A stretch of 64,000 nt of DNA from Pseudomonas muyukensis (GCF_019139535.1 NZ_CP077073.1:2880501-2944500), one strand, 5' to 3'; counted from the stretch's first letter, positions 34,179-45,168 are shown. Notes: generated by a model from the sequence alone, not told the origin. Program-made: numbers and translations.

Positions 34179-34610
34179 TCAATAACCGTTACTGAATTTT
34201 TCATCGATCTTGCGCTTCTCCATGGCGTATTGCCGTGGGTCGATCTCTTCCGAGATCAGTCGGTTGTCGAGCGCGTCCATCTGGCTTTTCTTCAGGCGCG
34301 AGACGTGGGCCCGGGTGGCCTGGTAGTTGATCGACTCGGCAGCGTTGTAGCCGCTGATCGGGTCCCACAGGATCGACACCGGCCACAGCAGCAGGTTGGC
34401 GATGCCATAGCCGTATGCCCGGCCATAGAAGGAACCGCCCCCAGGCAGCAGGCCCAATGCTGCAGCGCCGCCTGGGCTCTTTTCGCGCACATCGAGGTTC
34501 TGTGCGCGGTAATAGCCCAGTTCTTGCTCTTGCACGGAATTCAGGCCGCTGGCGCACCCCGTGGTCAGGAGGATGAAAGCGGCGGCGAGCAGGTGGCGAG
34601 CGACGGGCAT
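34179..34610 (-). CDS. Putative lipoprotein (143 aa)
   Basis: 143 residues; signal peptide and lipobox LTTGC. A Gly-rich membrane-like segment (YGRAYGYGIANLLLWPVSILWDP) is followed by a charged helical tail (RLKKSQMDALDNRLISEEIDPRQYAMEKRKIDEKF). Aagga upstream of the ATG supports the start. No named function. Confidence 0.78.
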   Translation of the reverse strand: MPVARHLLAAAFILLTTGCASGLNSVQEQELGYYRAQNLDVREKSPGGAAALGLLPGGGSFYGRAYGYGIANLLLWPVSILWDPISGYNAAESINYQATRAHVSRLKKSQMDALDNRLISEEIDPRQYAMEKRKIDEKFSNGY

Positions 34611-34753
34611 TGCGGTTTCCTTGATTTTTCAGTGGCTTGCCTCGCATTCCGAAGCGAGGGGCGCGCATCCTACAACAAGTGATGGCATATTGCCTTGCTC
34701 TTTATCACGCAAATGAATGGAAGTTGCCCGCGTTACAGGATGGGCGAGTGCGC

Positions 34754-35428
34754 TCACTGGTGGCTCAAGTCCAGCTGGCTGATCACGCACGCCGAAGCGT
34801 CCTCGGCCGGCGTGCTCTCGCTGAAGTCCAGCTGGTTGTACACCCCACCGTGAAAATTGAAGGTACGACCGCTCCAGCTCGGCGCCAACGACAAGGTCCC
34901 GGTGCTGGCGCTGCGGCCATTGCAGGCGGCTGTCACCGTCGCCGCGCCTGCCGCGGTCACTTCGATGGTGATATCGAACGGGGCGCCGAGCGGCACCTCG
35001 GCCAGCAGGGTGCTGTTGACGGGTGTCACCTGGTTGTAGTCCTGGCGAAAGCCGAGGGTGATCTTGCCCTTGTTCCAGAACACCTTGATCGCCGGGCTGT
35101 CGTCGTCTTTCACGTGCATCTGGGCGATCACCACCTTCTGCGCGGCGTTGACTTGCTGCAGCAGCATGCGTTGGTGGTTGCGGTGGTGCGCGGCACTGCC
35201 CAGGGCCCAGTAGCCGGGCTCTTTCCATTCGCAGCGGGTGCGGTGGGTGCTCTTGCTTGCGGCGCCACGGGTCGGCGCCACCAGGCGTACAGCGCCATCG
35301 GCCAGGCGGCTGACCACCTGTGGCAAGGTCGCCAAGGCCTGGGCGCCTGTCAGTTCGAGGGCGACGGGGTTGGTGGCCGACTTGGCGACCGGGGTGGTGA
35401 TGGTCAGGTTGTCGATGTTCACGGCCAT
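34754..35428 (-). CDS. Polysaccharide lyase family 7 (alginate lyase-like) protein
   Basis: 224 residues, aaggag before the ATG. The three PL7 blocks are present in order, with changes: RTRCEW (for RxELR), IAQMH (for QIH) and NFHGGVYNQ (for YFKAGxYNQ). It would cut alginate by beta-elimination. I see no signal peptide, so it is either cytosolic, released by another route, or has moved to a different role. Confidence 0.65.
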   Translation of the reverse strand: MAVNIDNLTITTPVAKSATNPVALELTGAQALATLPQVVSRLADGAVRLVAPTRGAASKSTHRTRCEWKEPGYWALGSAAHHRNHQRMLLQQVNAAQKVVIAQMHVKDDDSPAIKVFWNKGKITLGFRQDYNQVTPVNSTLLAEVPLGAPFDITIEVTAAGAATVTAACNGRSASTGTLSLAPSWSGRTFNFHGGVYNQLDFSESTPAEDASACVISQLDLSHQ

Positions 35429-35536
35429 TGCGGTTTCTCCTTTTTGCAAAGACAGGTCCTACTCTTGTGCGAACCCCTGAGCGGGCGAGCAAGTTCAAGG
35501 AAAGCGGCGACGAGCCGACAGGGGCGCTTGCGGGCG

Positions 35537-35564
35537 CAAAAAAAAGCCCGCCGGGGTGGCGGGC
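35537..35564 (-). terminator. Hairpin with 5' A tract
   Basis: GCCCGCC-GGGGT-GGCGGGC with eight A before it and no T run after it. In this form it would stop minus-strand transcription coming from the right, toward the PL7 gene. Nothing else is clear in 35429-35691. Confidence 0.5.
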
Positions 35565-35691
35565 AAGAACGTTTTTGAAGGGAGAGCCTCTAACCTGCGC
35601 CTTGTCGGTTAAGTCAGGGTTAACGGTGGGAAAGATTGACCGGCCATGCTGAACGGCCTATACAGGCGGCCTGTTGTTACTGGAGCCTGCG

Positions 35692-35877
35692 ATGCGCGAC
35701 GAAGACGATCTGCCCGAACCTGAGCACGACCACTTGCTCGATCACGAATTCCACGACCCTTTCGACCCTGAGGCGGATGCCCACGGCGCGATGGATGATG
35801 TGGAAGAGGACGAGGAACTGCTCGACGACTTCGATGATGATGAGCACCCGGCCTGGCACGACGACCTCGACGACTGA
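35692..35877 (+). CDS. Extremely acidic small protein (61 aa)
   Basis: 61 residues starting at an ATG with ggag upstream; more than a third are Asp or Glu, with several His (EDEELLDDFDDDEHPAWHDD). No domain. The composition suggests metal or basic-partner binding, but this is only inference. Confidence 0.65.
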   Translation: MRDEDDLPEPEHDHLLDHEFHDPFDPEADAHGAMDDVEEDEELLDDFDDDEHPAWHDDLDD

Positions 35878-35906
35878 GGTCGCGGCCATCGACCATGGGC
35901 AGCCGC

Positions 35907-36320
35907 TCAACGGCGGTCGAGGGAGAAGCGCCCAGCGCCGGAAACCGCCAGGGCCAGCAGCCCGCCGACGATGCTCAGGTTCTTCAGGAACTGGGTCATG
36001 TTGGCGCTGCGCTCGGGGTCGACCATGTTCCAGAACGGGTGGCCAAGCAGCGCAGTGCCGAGCACGAACAGGGCGAACAGCAGGGCCAGCGGGCGGGTAT
36101 AGAAGCCGAGAATCAGCAGGATGCCGACCGCGAACTCCATGATCACCGCCACGCCTGCCGCCAGCGTTGGCGCCGGGGCGCCAAGCGAGGCCATGTAGCC
36201 GACCGTGCCTTCGAAGCCGGTCAGCTTGCCCCAACCGGACAGCACGAACAGGATCATCAGCAGGATGCGGGCAAGCAGGAGAACGAGATCGCGTTGACCT
36301 TCGAGCAGGGTATAGCGCAT
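35907..36320 (-). CDS. DoxX-family membrane protein
   Basis: 137 residues with four membrane helices and the DoxX signatures FVLSGWGKLTGF, near residue 30, and GFYTRPLALLFALFV. The family members serve in thiosulfate or quinone-linked reactions or are of unknown role. The gene is alone, convergent with 35692. Confidence 0.88.
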   Translation of the reverse strand: MRYTLLEGQRDLVLLLARILLMILFVLSGWGKLTGFEGTVGYMASLGAPAPTLAAGVAVIMEFAVGILLILGFYTRPLALLFALFVLGTALLGHPFWNMVDPERSANMTQFLKNLSIVGGLLALAVSGAGRFSLDRR

Positions 36321-36411
36321 GGCGGCGCTCCAATGGACAGGGACATTGTCCACTCTAGCAGCTGGATGGCGCATTGCTGGCAGGCCGGCTCAGGCAAAAG
36401 ACCCACCCACG

Positions 36412-36436
36412 AAAAAGGCGCCTGACAAGGCGCCTT
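36412..36436 (-). terminator. tRNA-Leu terminator
   Basis: AAAAAGGCGCC-TGACAA-GGCGCC: on the minus strand the stem is followed by a T run, 14 bp after the tRNA-Leu 3' end. Confidence 0.8.
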
Positions 36437-36449
36437 CGTCGACAGAAGA

Positions 36450-36534
36450 TGGTGCGAGTGGCGGGACTCGAACCCGCAAGGCTCACGCCGACAGATTTTA
36501 AGTCTGCTGTGTATACCAATTCCACCACACTCGC
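36450..36534 (-). tRNA. tRNA-Leu(TAA)
   Basis: 85 nt on the minus strand: acceptor GCGAGTG/CACTCGC, anticodon arm CAGACTTAAAATCTG (anticodon TAA), long variable arm typical of class II tRNAs, T arm GCGGGTTCGAGTCCCGC, encoded CCA. Confidence 0.96.
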
Positions 36535-36627
36535 ACGTTTGACCGCTGCGCTTCATGGGCAGAAGGGCCTGCAAATCAAGGCGGCTTTATAACCCATTGT
36601 TATAGAAGCGTCAACCGGGCGCCGACT

Positions 36628-36837
36628 TCAGGGTTCGATGGCGTCGGCGATCTGGCGCATGTCGTCGGCGCTGTGGCGCAGGTCCTCGGCATGGCTGTGC
36701 ATGGCCGTGGCATCGGCCTGGTGCACCGAGTGGCGCAGGTACTGGGCATGTCCGTCCAAGGCTTGGCACAGCGTGTCCAGCTCGCCGGCGGTGCGCAGCA
36801 GGTCGTCCTGCAAGCCTTGCATGCGAAGGTTCGACAT
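36628..36837 (-). CDS. Small helical hypothetical protein
   Basis: 69 residues if the ATG at 36837 is used; upstream in-frame ATGs reach 36927. It is a helical, His/Asp-rich chain (LCQALDGHAQYLRHSVHQADATAMHSHAEDLRHSADDMRQIADAI) that looks like a coiled coil. The start is uncertain because none of the candidates has a strong ribosome site. Confidence 0.5.
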   Translation of the reverse strand: MSNLRMQGLQDDLLRTAGELDTLCQALDGHAQYLRHSVHQADATAMHSHAEDLRHSADDMRQIADAIEP

Positions 36838-36941
36838 GATCTCGGGTTCCGGGCTGTTGGAGGCGAGGGCACTATAGGCCAATTGACACATTGCCGCCAT
36901 TGCGCCACTGTTGGCCATTGGATCCAATTGAGCATGCCACC

Positions 36942-37223
36942 ATGTCAGGGACTCCCCCCAACTCCGTCGGGCGTGCCGTGCGTCCCAAGTGGTTCTGGCG
37001 ACTGCTGTTCATCCAGGTGTGCCTGGTGGGAGCGTTCCTGTATGCCGGTTTCATCAGCCTGGGCGCTTACCTGCTGATGCTGGGCTTCGACCCGCAGCAC
37101 CCCGAGCCACAGCGTTTCATGGCCCTGGGCGGCGGCGGGTTGATCCTGCTGGTCGGCCTGTGGCTGCTGAAAGTGGCGATGCCGCGCCGCCTGATGCCAT
37201 CGCTGGTAGAGCGCGACCACTGA
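36942..37223 (+). CDS. Two-pass membrane protein (93 aa)
   Basis: 93 residues from the ATG at 36942. Two hydrophobic helices (FWRLLFIQVCLVGAFLYAGF; ALGGGGLILLVGLWLLKVAM). No domain recognised. The next gene, a kinase, begins 81 bp downstream, so they may be co-transcribed. Confidence 0.65.
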   Translation: MSGTPPNSVGRAVRPKWFWRLLFIQVCLVGAFLYAGFISLGAYLLMLGFDPQHPEPQRFMALGGGGLILLVGLWLLKVAMPRRLMPSLVERDH

Positions 37224-37304
37224 CGGTCGTCGCCTGACACCCGGCCTTGGCGGGACTTTTTGACTACGCTCAATATGTCCTTTCGCGGTGCTTGCGGAGC
37301 TCGC

Positions 37305-38459
37305 ATGGTTGCAACAGGCCGCACCTCCCCATCGGTCATGTCCGAGGCACGCTATGAACAGCTGGTTCAGGCGGTGGTCGACTACGCCATCTACATGCTC
37401 GACCCCTGTGGCCATGTGGTGTCGTGGAACGCGGGCGCCGAACGTATCAAGGGCTATCGCGCCGATGAGGTGATCGGGCGGCATTTCTCGCTGTTCTTCA
37501 CCGCCCAGGACTGCGTCGATGGGCGCCCGCAACGCTTGTTGCAGCAGGCCCTCGAGCAGGGCGGCGCCCAGGATGAGGGCTGGCGGGTGCGCAAGGACGG
37601 CACGCAGTTCTGGGCCCTGGCGGCGCTCGATGTCATTCGCGATGCCCAGGGCCAGGTCATTGGCCTGGCCAAGGTCACCCGTGACATCACCGACCGCCGT
37701 GAGTCGGCATTGCAACTCGATGCCATGCGCGCCCAGCTGTTTCAGGCGCAGAAGCTCGAGGCCCTGGGGCAGTTGACCGGCGGCCTGGCCCACGACTTCA
37801 ACAACCTGTTGACCATCATCCTCAGTTCCGCCCGGCTGGCGCTCAACAGCCAGGACCCGGCGCGCATCCAGCGCTTGCTCGAACATGTCCTCGATGCCGG
37901 CCAGCGCGGCACGCAACTGACCCGGCAATTGCTCAGCTTCGCTCGCCATCGCCAGTTGAGCGTTACCCGACTGGCACCGGCCGAGGTCATCGCCGCGACC
38001 CGCGGCTTGCTCGAACATGCCTTGCCCCGGGATATCGAACTGCAGCAGCAGGTCGCGGATAACCTGCCGATGATCGAGGTGGACGCCGGGCAGTTGCAGA
38101 TGGTCCTGCTCAACCTGATGTTCAACGCCCGTGATGCAATCGAGGGCGCCGGGTGCATCCGCCTGGTGGTCGAGTGCGTGCAGTTGGCCGGGGAGGTCGA
38201 AGGCCTGCAGGGGCGTTTCGTGCGTTTCGAGGTGCATGACGATGGCCAGGGCATCGACCCACAGGTGCTGCCGCGAATATTCGAGCCGTTCTTCACCACC
38301 AAGGCCTTCGGCAAGGGCACCGGCCTGGGCCTGAGCCAGGCCTATGGTTTCGCCCGGCAAAGCCTGGGTGCCATTGGCGTGACCAGCCAACCCGGAGTCG
38401 GCACCTGCATGAGCCTGTACCTGCCGGCGTGTGCCGACCCGCTGGCGACTGAGGAATAG
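37305..38459 (+). CDS. PAS-sensor histidine kinase of the KaiC-like operon
   Basis: 384 residues from the ATG at 37305 (ggag upstream; ATG at 37338 also possible). No membrane segment, so it senses inside the cell. Order: PAS domain about 12-130 (YEQLVQAVVDYAIYMLDPCG..), then HisKA with the phosphorylated His in LTGGLAHDFNNLL, and the ATPase domain (LLNLMFNARDAIEG, DDGQGID, GTGLGLS). It is followed 6 bp later by a double-KaiC ATPase and then a receiver, so the three form one signalling unit. Confidence 0.9.
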   Translation: MVATGRTSPSVMSEARYEQLVQAVVDYAIYMLDPCGHVVSWNAGAERIKGYRADEVIGRHFSLFFTAQDCVDGRPQRLLQQALEQGGAQDEGWRVRKDGTQFWALAALDVIRDAQGQVIGLAKVTRDITDRRESALQLDAMRAQLFQAQKLEALGQLTGGLAHDFNNLLTIILSSARLALNSQDPARIQRLLEHVLDAGQRGTQLTRQLLSFARHRQLSVTRLAPAEVIAATRGLLEHALPRDIELQQQVADNLPMIEVDAGQLQMVLLNLMFNARDAIEGAGCIRLVVECVQLAGEVEGLQGRFVRFEVHDDGQGIDPQVLPRIFEPFFTTKAFGKGTGLGLSQAYGFARQSLGAIGVTSQPGVGTCMSLYLPACADPLATEE

Positions 38460-38465
38460 ACTGCC

Positions 38466-39911
38466 ATGGTAGAGCCTCTCAAACGCCTGCCCACCGGAAT
38501 CGAAGGGCTCGATGCGCTGCTCAAGGGCGGCCTGGTCGCGGGCGCCTCGTATATCGTCCAGGGCCATCCAGGCGCGGGCAAGACCATCCTGGCCAACCAG
38601 TTGGCCTGCAACCATGTGCGCGATGGCGGGCGGGTGCTGGTGGCCACGCTGCTCAGCGAGTCCCATGAGCGCCTGTTCCAGTACCTGTCGACGCTGAGCT
38701 TCTTCGACCCGACGCTGGTCGGCGACAGCATCCAGTTCGTCAGTGCCTTCGACACGCTGGAGCAGGAGGGCCTGGATGCCGTGGTGCGCTTGTTGCGCCA
38801 GGAGATCGCCCGGCAGCAGGCGACGTTGCTGGTGGTCGACGGCCTGCTCAATGCCCGTTCGCGCGCCGAAACCAGCCTCGACACCAAGAAGTTCGTCTCC
38901 GAACTGCAAGGCCACGCCGCCTTTGCCGGCTGTACCCTGCTGTTGCTGACCAGCGCATGCCTGGAGGAGGGCAGCCCGGAGCACACCATGGTCGACGGGG
39001 TGATCGAGTTGAGTGAGCAGTTGCTCGGCAGCACTGCGCTGCGCCAGCTGCAGTTGCGCAAGACGCGGGGCAGCGCGGCGCTGTCGGGGCGTCACGAATG
39101 CCAGATCGACGACAATGGGCTGCAGGTGTATCCGCGCCTGGAAGCGCTCTACAGCCGGCCAAGTCGAATGGGCGTGCAGACCCTGAACCGGGTCGCCAGC
39201 GGTGTACCCGACCTGGATGCGATGCTCGGTGGTGGCCTGGCCGAGGCCTCGGTGACCCTGTTGATGGGGCCGTCCGGGGTCGGCAAGACGGCGCTGGGCA
39301 TCGCTTTTCTTGCGGCCTCCAGCAAGGCGGCGCCTGGCTTGCATTTCGGTTTTTACGAAACACCTGCGCGCTTGCGCCTGAAGGCCTCGGCCCTGGGCTA
39401 CGACCTGGCTGCGCTGGAAAGCCGTGGCATGGCTCAGCTGAGCTGGCAGCCGACCACCGAGGGGCTGCTGGACCAGGTCGGTGCCCGGCTGCTGGACCAG
39501 GTGAGCGCGATGGGCGCCAGGCGCGTGGTGATCGACAGCCTGGGCGCATTCGGCCGCCTGGCCATGGAGCCGGCACGGCTGAACGCGTTCTTCCGCGCAC
39601 TGACCAGCGAGTTGCGTGGCCGCGGCGTCACTGTGCTGCTGACTTGGGAAATGCGCGATATCTTTGGGGCGGAAATCACCGCGCCGGCCCCGGATCTGTC
39701 CAGTATCGTCGACAACCTGGTGCTGATGCGGTTCGCCGAGCTCGACGCGCAACTGCACCGGGCGCTGTCGATCGTCAAGGTGCGTGACAGCGACCACGAC
39801 CCGGCCTTGCAGGCATTGAACCTGGGTGCAACGGGCATCAGCCTGGCCAGGGCGTTCGACGGTGCCAGCGGGGTGCTCAGCGGTTCGGCGACCACTCCAG
39901 GAGATCGCTGA
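38466..39911 (+). CDS. KaiC-like ATPase with two tandem domains
   Basis: 481 residues. Two RecA-like KaiC domains: Walker A GHPGAGKT at 33-40 and GPSGVGKT in the second half. Each begins with a variant of the GIEGLDALLKGGL / GVPDLDAMLGGGL pattern seen in KaiC and RadA. Catalytic-type Glu are in LLSESHERL and FGFYETPARL. The operon has no kaiA or kaiB. It lies between a sensor kinase and a response regulator, so it likely gates or reports in their signalling (inference). Confidence 0.9.
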   Translation: MVEPLKRLPTGIEGLDALLKGGLVAGASYIVQGHPGAGKTILANQLACNHVRDGGRVLVATLLSESHERLFQYLSTLSFFDPTLVGDSIQFVSAFDTLEQEGLDAVVRLLRQEIARQQATLLVVDGLLNARSRAETSLDTKKFVSELQGHAAFAGCTLLLLTSACLEEGSPEHTMVDGVIELSEQLLGSTALRQLQLRKTRGSAALSGRHECQIDDNGLQVYPRLEALYSRPSRMGVQTLNRVASGVPDLDAMLGGGLAEASVTLLMGPSGVGKTALGIAFLAASSKAAPGLHFGFYETPARLRLKASALGYDLAALESRGMAQLSWQPTTEGLLDQVGARLLDQVSAMGARRVVIDSLGAFGRLAMEPARLNAFFRALTSELRGRGVTVLLTWEMRDIFGAEITAPAPDLSSIVDNLVLMRFAELDAQLHRALSIVKVRDSDHDPALQALNLGATGISLARAFDGASGVLSGSATTPGDR

Positions 39912-39915
39912 TGGG

Positions 39916-40275
39916 ATGAACACCATCCTGATCGTCGACGACGAGTACCTGATTGTCGATATCCTCGGCTTCGCCCTGGAGGATGCAGGCTACCTGGTGG
40001 AAAAGGCCGGTGATGGGGAGAAGGCCCTTGAGGCGTTGGCGCAAAAGCGTGTGGACCTGGTGATCACCGACTACATGATGCCCAGGAAGAACGGCGAAGA
40101 ACTGCTGCATGCGATCCGCGCTAACGCGCTGTTCAAAGACCTGCCGGTCATTCTCATGAGCGGCGCCCAGGCCAGCCAGGGGCGGGTCAGCCCAGACGCG
40201 TTCGCGGCCGTGTTCGACAAGCCGTTCGACATCGATCGGATGATCGCCACGGTGCGGGAACTGCTGGAGCGCTGA
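39916..40275 (+). CDS. Response regulator (single receiver domain)
   Basis: 119 residues: DD in ILIVDDEYL, phosphoacceptor Asp in DLVITDYMMPRKNG, Thr/Ser in ILMSG, Lys in FDKPF. No output domain, so it acts by phosphotransfer or by binding partners such as the neighbouring KaiC-like ATPase. It begins 4 bp after the ATPase stop (ggagatcgctgatggg site). Confidence 0.93.
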   Translation: MNTILIVDDEYLIVDILGFALEDAGYLVEKAGDGEKALEALAQKRVDLVITDYMMPRKNGEELLHAIRANALFKDLPVILMSGAQASQGRVSPDAFAAVFDKPFDIDRMIATVRELLER

Positions 40276-40345
40276 GGCTCGAAGTGGCACCCCGCGTGGG
40301 CGGGCAAGGGATCAGGCGCATCCGTGCGGCATGATGTGGCAGGCT

Positions 40346-40546
40346 TCAGTGTTGCTCGTCGTTGCCTTTCTCTGGCGCGGGGCTGCCGGCCTGGATTCGC
40401 TTGTAGATCTCTTCACGGTGCACCTGGACATCCTTGGGTGCATCGATACCGATCCTCACTTGCATCCCCTTGACGCCCAGAATGGTGACTTTGATGTCAT
40501 CGTCGATGACGATGCTTTCGCCAACCTTGCGGGTGAGTATCAGCAT
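40346..40546 (-). CDS. csrA: CsrA/RsmA carbon-storage regulator
   Basis: 66 residues: [25 protein letters not shown] is the classical CsrA fold with the RNA-binding Leu4/Arg44 type positions ([10 protein letters not shown]) intact. It binds GGA in mRNA leaders. Pseudomonas has several paralogues, so the exact name (rsmA, rsmE, others) is not assigned. Convergent with the KaiC-like operon, with 70 bp between. Confidence 0.95.
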   Translation of the reverse strand: MLILTRKVGESIVIDDDIKVTILGVKGMQVRIGIDAPKDVQVHREEIYKRIQAGSPAPEKGNDEQH

Positions 40547-40810
40547 GTAGTTCTCCTTGGTGGTGTAGAAAACCGCGGGGCCACTGTGCCCAGCGGTGGG
40601 AGCCTGTCCCTCTTCCTTCTCATTAAAGACGCTTTCGGCGGATAGTAATTCCCCGGCAGACAAATTCTGTAGCCGGTCTTTAGTCGCAGGGGCCGAACGA
40701 CATGCGGCGATGGCCGTCGGCGAAGGTGCTCGGTGGCAAGGATAGGGGGCTTGGCCTCATATGGGAAATTTCTCTGCTCGATAGGGTAAATAGGCGGCGT
40801 CAATGATCGT

Positions 40811-41821
40811 CTAGGGCTCCAGCGCTTGCAGGAAGCGCAGCAGCGCCACCTCCTCGCGTTCCAGGCGCTGGCGCTGGCGGGCGCGGGGCAGCGCGGCCAG
40901 GCGCCCCAGGTGAAAGTGCTCGAGCACGGCCGGGTGGATATAGCTGCGCCGGCACACTGCCGGGGTGTTGCCCAGGCGCGCGGCCACTTGCCGCACGGTC
41001 GCGGCGACCTGGCGCCTGGCTTCGCTGTCCGGTTGCCAGGCCAGCGGCGTCAGCAGCGCCAACGCCAGGCTACTGCCGGCCCAGGTGCGGTAGTCCTTGG
41101 CGGTGAAGTCGGCGCCGGTGAGTTGCTGCAGGAACTGGTTGACCTCGGTGGAGCCGACGCTGTGACGCTGCCCCTGTTCGTCGAGGTACTGGAACAGCGC
41201 CTGGCCGGGCAGCTCCATGCAGCGCTTGACCAGCCCGGCCAGGCGCCGATCGCGCAGGGTGACGTTGTGCTCCACCCCGCGCTTGCCACGGAACTGGAAG
41301 CGCAAGGTGCTGCCCTTGACCTGCACATGGCGGGTATTGAGGGTGGTCAGCCCGTACGAGCGGTTGTCGCGCAGGTACTGGCGGTTGCCGATGCGAATCA
41401 GGGTGCTGTCGAGCAGGCTGATCACCAGCGCCATGACTTTCTCCCGGTCCAGGCCGGGGCGGGCGAGGTGGGCGTCCAGTTGCCTGCGCAGTGTCGGCAG
41501 GGCCTCGGCGAACGCTAGCATGCGCCCGTACTTGTGCTGGTCGCGCAGCGTGCGCCATTGCTCATGGTAGCGGTACTGCTTGCGCCCGCGGGCGTCTCGC
41601 CCGGTAGCCTGCAGGTGACCTTGCGGGTCGGCGCAGATCCACACATCGGTATAGGCCGGGGGAATCACCAGGGCGGCGATGCGGGCCAGGGTCTGCGCGT
41701 CGCGCACCCGTTGGCCCTGGGCATCGTAGTAATGGAAGCGCTCACGCCAGCGCCGCCGGCTGAGCCCAGGCTGGGTGTCATCGACATAGTGCAGCGCGGC
41801 GGGCAGCGGGCAGTCGGGCAT
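40811..41821 (-). CDS. DNA topoisomerase IB (poxvirus-like)
   Basis: 336 residues with the start at the ATG 41821 (MPDCPLPAALHYVDD), in keeping with the family; upstream codons to 41914 are open but lack a good ribosome site. Conserved KYGRMLAFAEALP.., and the C-terminal Tyr in CRRSYIHP, which is the nucleophile. It relaxes supercoils without ATP. No partner gene is evident. Confidence 0.9.
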   Translation of the reverse strand: MPDCPLPAALHYVDDTQPGLSRRRWRERFHYYDAQGQRVRDAQTLARIAALVIPPAYTDVWICADPQGHLQATGRDARGRKQYRYHEQWRTLRDQHKYGRMLAFAEALPTLRRQLDAHLARPGLDREKVMALVISLLDSTLIRIGNRQYLRDNRSYGLTTLNTRHVQVKGSTLRFQFRGKRGVEHNVTLRDRRLAGLVKRCMELPGQALFQYLDEQGQRHSVGSTEVNQFLQQLTGADFTAKDYRTWAGSSLALALLTPLAWQPDSEARRQVAATVRQVAARLGNTPAVCRRSYIHPAVLEHFHLGRLAALPRARQRQRLEREEVALLRFLQALEP

Positions 41822-41877
41822 GGGCGCGATCCAGGCAGGGGTGGTGCTGCAATGGACAACAGCCGCCTCGTTGTTGC

Positions 41878-42969
41878 TCAGCCGAGCAGCGCCACCGATT
41901 TGATCTGCGCCCACAGCCGCTGGCCGGGCTGCACGCCAAGCTGCTCAGCCGAGTAGCGGGTGATGCGCGCCAGCAGGGCATTGCCGTTGGCTTCCAGGCT
42001 CACCAGCACATGGGCTGGGTTGTCCGCGGCGCGGCACTCGCGCACCCGAACCGGCAGGCGGTTGAGGATGCTCGAGGCGGTGTCCGCGGTCAGCGCCAGG
42101 CTGACGTCACGGGCCTGGACCTTGAGCCGCAGGGTGCTGCCGACATGCAGCTCGGGGTGGGCGATGCGCAGCAGTGGGCCATCGCTGCCGGGCAGGCGCA
42201 GGTCGAACAGTCCGTAGTGCCGGTCATGGCCGACCACCACGCCTTCGAGCACCACGCCGGCGTCCTCGCCCTGGGCCAGCGACAGGTCGAGGCGGGCCAG
42301 GGTCTGGCCGATCGGCCCGCTGGCCAGGGCCTGGCCTTGCTCCAGCAGCACCAGGTGGTCGGCCAGGCGAGCCACTTCGTCCTGGGCATGGCTGACATAG
42401 ATCAGCGGAATGTCCAGCTCGTCGTGCAGGCGCTCAAGGTACGGCAGGATTTCGCGTTTGCGGGCGCTGTCCAGGGCCGCCAGGGGTTCGTCCATCAACA
42501 GCAGGCGCGGGCTGCTGAGCAGGGCCCGGGCGATGCCGACCCGTTGCGCTTCGCCGCCGGACAACGTGGCCGGCTTGCGCGCCAGCAGGTGGCCGATCCC
42601 CAGTAGTTGGCAGGCGTGTTCCTGGCTGATCTTGCGCGCCTCGGGCGCGATCCGGCGCCAGCCGAATTCCAGGTTGCCGCGCACCGACAGGTGCGGGAAC
42701 AGGCTGGCCTCCTGGAACACATAGCCCACCGGGCGCTTGTGCGGGGCCAGGAAAAAACCACGGGCGCTGTCTTCCCAGACCTCGCCGTTGACCTCGATGT
42801 AGGCGCTGGCGGCGCGCTCCAGCCCGGCCAGGCAGCGCAGGCAGGAAGTCTTGCCCGAGCCGGAATGGCCGAACAGCGCGCTGATGCCGCGCCCCGGCAG
42901 TTGCAGGTCGACACCCAGGGTGAAGTCGTCGCGCGCCAGTTTCAGGCGCGCCTGTATCGATGCACTCAT
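41878..42969 (-). CDS. modC: Molybdate ABC transporter ATP-binding protein
   Basis: 363 residues: Walker [10 protein letters not shown], signature [15 protein letters not shown], Walker [13 protein letters not shown], then a C-terminal TOBE/MOP domain from about 280. Last gene of modABC. Its start lies 1 bp from the end of modB. Confidence 0.95.
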   Translation of the reverse strand: MSASIQARLKLARDDFTLGVDLQLPGRGISALFGHSGSGKTSCLRCLAGLERAASAYIEVNGEVWEDSARGFFLAPHKRPVGYVFQEASLFPHLSVRGNLEFGWRRIAPEARKISQEHACQLLGIGHLLARKPATLSGGEAQRVGIARALLSSPRLLLMDEPLAALDSARKREILPYLERLHDELDIPLIYVSHAQDEVARLADHLVLLEQGQALASGPIGQTLARLDLSLAQGEDAGVVLEGVVVGHDRHYGLFDLRLPGSDGPLLRIAHPELHVGSTLRLKVQARDVSLALTADTASSILNRLPVRVRECRAADNPAHVLVSLEANGNALLARITRYSAEQLGVQPGQRLWAQIKSVALLG

Positions 42970-42970
42970 C

Positions 42971-43650
42971 TCAGCTCCAGCCAGCCTTGCCGCGGCGGCC
43001 AGCGTAGAGCATCAGCAGCACCAGGAAGGAGAACACCAGCATGGCCCCGGCCAGCCAATGGGCCTGGGCGTATTCCATGGCCTCGACGTGATCGAAGATC
43101 TGCACCGAGACCACACGGGTCTTGTCGGGGATATTGCCACCGATCATCAGCACCACGCCGAACTCGCCCACGGTATGGGCGAAGCCGAGGATGCTGGCGG
43201 TGATGAAGCCGGGGCGGGCCAGCGGCAGCACCACGTGAATGAAGCTGTCCCAGGGGCTGGCGCGCAGGGTGGCGGCCACTTCCAGCGGGCGCTGGCCGAT
43301 GGCGCCGAAGGCGTTCTGCAGCGGTTGCACCACGAATGGCATGGAGTACACCACCGAGCCGATCACCAGGCCGGTGAAACTGAACACCACGCTGCCCAGG
43401 CCCAGGGCCTGGGTTGCCTGGCCAATCCAGCCATGGGGCCCGAGGGCCAGCAGCAGGTAGAAGCCGATCACCGTCGGCGGCAGCACCAGGGGCAGGGCCA
43501 CCACCGCGCCGATCGGCCCGCGCAGCCAGGAGCGGGTGCGCGCCAGCCACCAGGCGATGGGCGTGCCCAGCACCAGCAGAATGGCGGTGGTCAGGCTGGC
43601 CAGCTTGATGGTCAGCCAGATCGCGCCCAGGTCACTGGCGTCCAGCGGCA

Positions 43651-43651
<1 letters not shown>
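42971..43651 (-). CDS. modB: Molybdate ABC transporter permease
   Basis: 226 residues, five membrane helices, with the EAA-type loop in [25 protein letters not shown]. It forms the channel for molybdate with ModC. It overlaps modA by 1 bp. Confidence 0.95.
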
Positions 43652-45165
<1,514 letters not shown>

Positions 45166-45168
45166 CGC

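Noticed and set aside
36945..39926. A 993-codon minus-strand open frame across the KaiC-like operon
   Set aside because: It is a shadow of high-GC codon use; the plus strand encodes a kinase and an ATPase with clear motifs, and the minus product has only low-complexity Gln/Ala/Gly-rich sequence.
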